The notes under the pieces: model-generated
Databases searched by the model: none
Told to the model about the DNA's origin: nothing
What the model saw: only the letters and a program-made list of their open reading frames with translations
Position numbers and translations under genes: made by a program
Shown here: positions 63,907 to 64,000 of the stretch, one piece after another
Numbering within the stretch: position 1 is the stretch's first letter
How the letters are laid out: each line of letters starts with the position of its first letter
DNA from: Mycobacterium lacus
GTDB lineage: Bacteria; Actinomycetota; Actinomycetes; Mycobacteriales; Mycobacteriaceae
Assembly (NCBI RefSeq): GCF_010731535.1
Contig: NZ_AP022581.1
Location: forward strand, 1,249,952 to 1,313,951
DNA: 64,000 nucleotides
Direction of reading: 5' to 3'

Positions 63907-64000
63907 GTGGCCGGTGGTTGGGTGGTCGCCTGTTGGGCGGGACTCGCCTACGGCGTGTACCTGACCGTGATCGCGTTGCGCTCGCCGCCGGGGACGGAGC
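63907..64000 (+). CDS. Membrane protein, 5' end only (Rv1401-like)
   Basis: From GTG 63907 the frame is open to the window edge, reading [19 protein letters not shown] and beyond: one hydrophobic segment. Upstream in-frame starts (TTG 63904, ATG 63880) overlap the esterase start. In M. tuberculosis a membrane protein gene lies divergently beside lipI. The short sequence allows no further call. Confidence 0.45.
   Translation, partial: MAGGWVVACWAGLAYGVYLTVIALRSPPGTE

Overview
The window is high-GC actinobacterial DNA from a slow-growing, non-tuberculosis Mycobacterium. The evidence is PE_PGRS genes, an mIHF gene, a 13E12-family (DUF222/HNH) gene with a mycobacterial SOS box, many VapBC modules, and gene orders that, from memory of the M. 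tuberculosis map, match two separate H37Rv segments (aroC to mrr, Rv2540c-Rv2528c; and Rv1367c to Rv1401). Rv names are recalled orthologies, not search results. I cannot name the species.

Layout. 1-2.2 kb: frameshifted TnpB-related remnant and a vapBC pair whose toxin has an internal stop. 2.3-8.8 kb: shikimate genes aroC-aroK-aroB-aroQ with overlapping stops and starts, then pepQ, efp, nusB and a membrane protein; one membrane gene (5515-6183) faces the other way. 8.9-19.2 kb: a mobile-DNA insertion separating the Rv2532c-like gene from the Rv2531c-like decarboxylase. It holds three nested insertion sequences (an IS21-family element inside an integrase-type element inside an IS3-family element), an unexplained kilobase, a PE_PGRS gene cut by an intact IS1380-family element, and an IS110 fragment. 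19.5-28.2 kb: a large PLP decarboxylase, then a toxin and nuclease island (VapBC39-like pair, dead VapC, ERCC4-Lsr2 fusion nuclease, AbrB-VapC pair, Mrr, a broken hypothetical gene) ending in an SRPBCC gene.

28.2-39.5 kb: flavin monooxygenase, a PE_PGRS protein with a phosphodiesterase/alkaline-phosphatase-like C-terminus, a GNAT enzyme, a class C beta-lactamase-like protein, the lipoprotein LprF, then a lipid-related operon: cytochrome b5-desaturase, Pks18 type III polyketide synthase and two tandem sulfotransferases. 39.6-49.7 kb: 13E12 protein and the overlapping pyrimidine operon pyrR-pyrB-pyrC-(Rv1382)-carA-carB-pyrF, with a probable PyrR-binding RNA element in its leader. 50.2-54.2 kb: mihF, gmk, rpoZ, coaBC and metK. 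A decayed IS1634-family element sits exactly at the metK stop codon. 56.3-64 kb: Baeyer-Villiger-type monooxygenase and CYP132 with their divergent AraC regulator, a MntA-HepT toxin-antitoxin pair, VapBC10, a single reading frame that joins LipI and LipH, and the start of a membrane gene at the right edge.

Housekeeping genes are intact, with family-typical lengths. Single-base frameshifts are concentrated in transposases and toxin genes, which argues for real pseudogene decay rather than poor sequence. Insertion-sequence boundaries were set by eye from terminal inverted repeats and target duplications: IS21-like 11181-13841 (GAACT), IS1380-like 15627-17309 (CTAG), IS1634-like 54241-56234 (TCTAGT).
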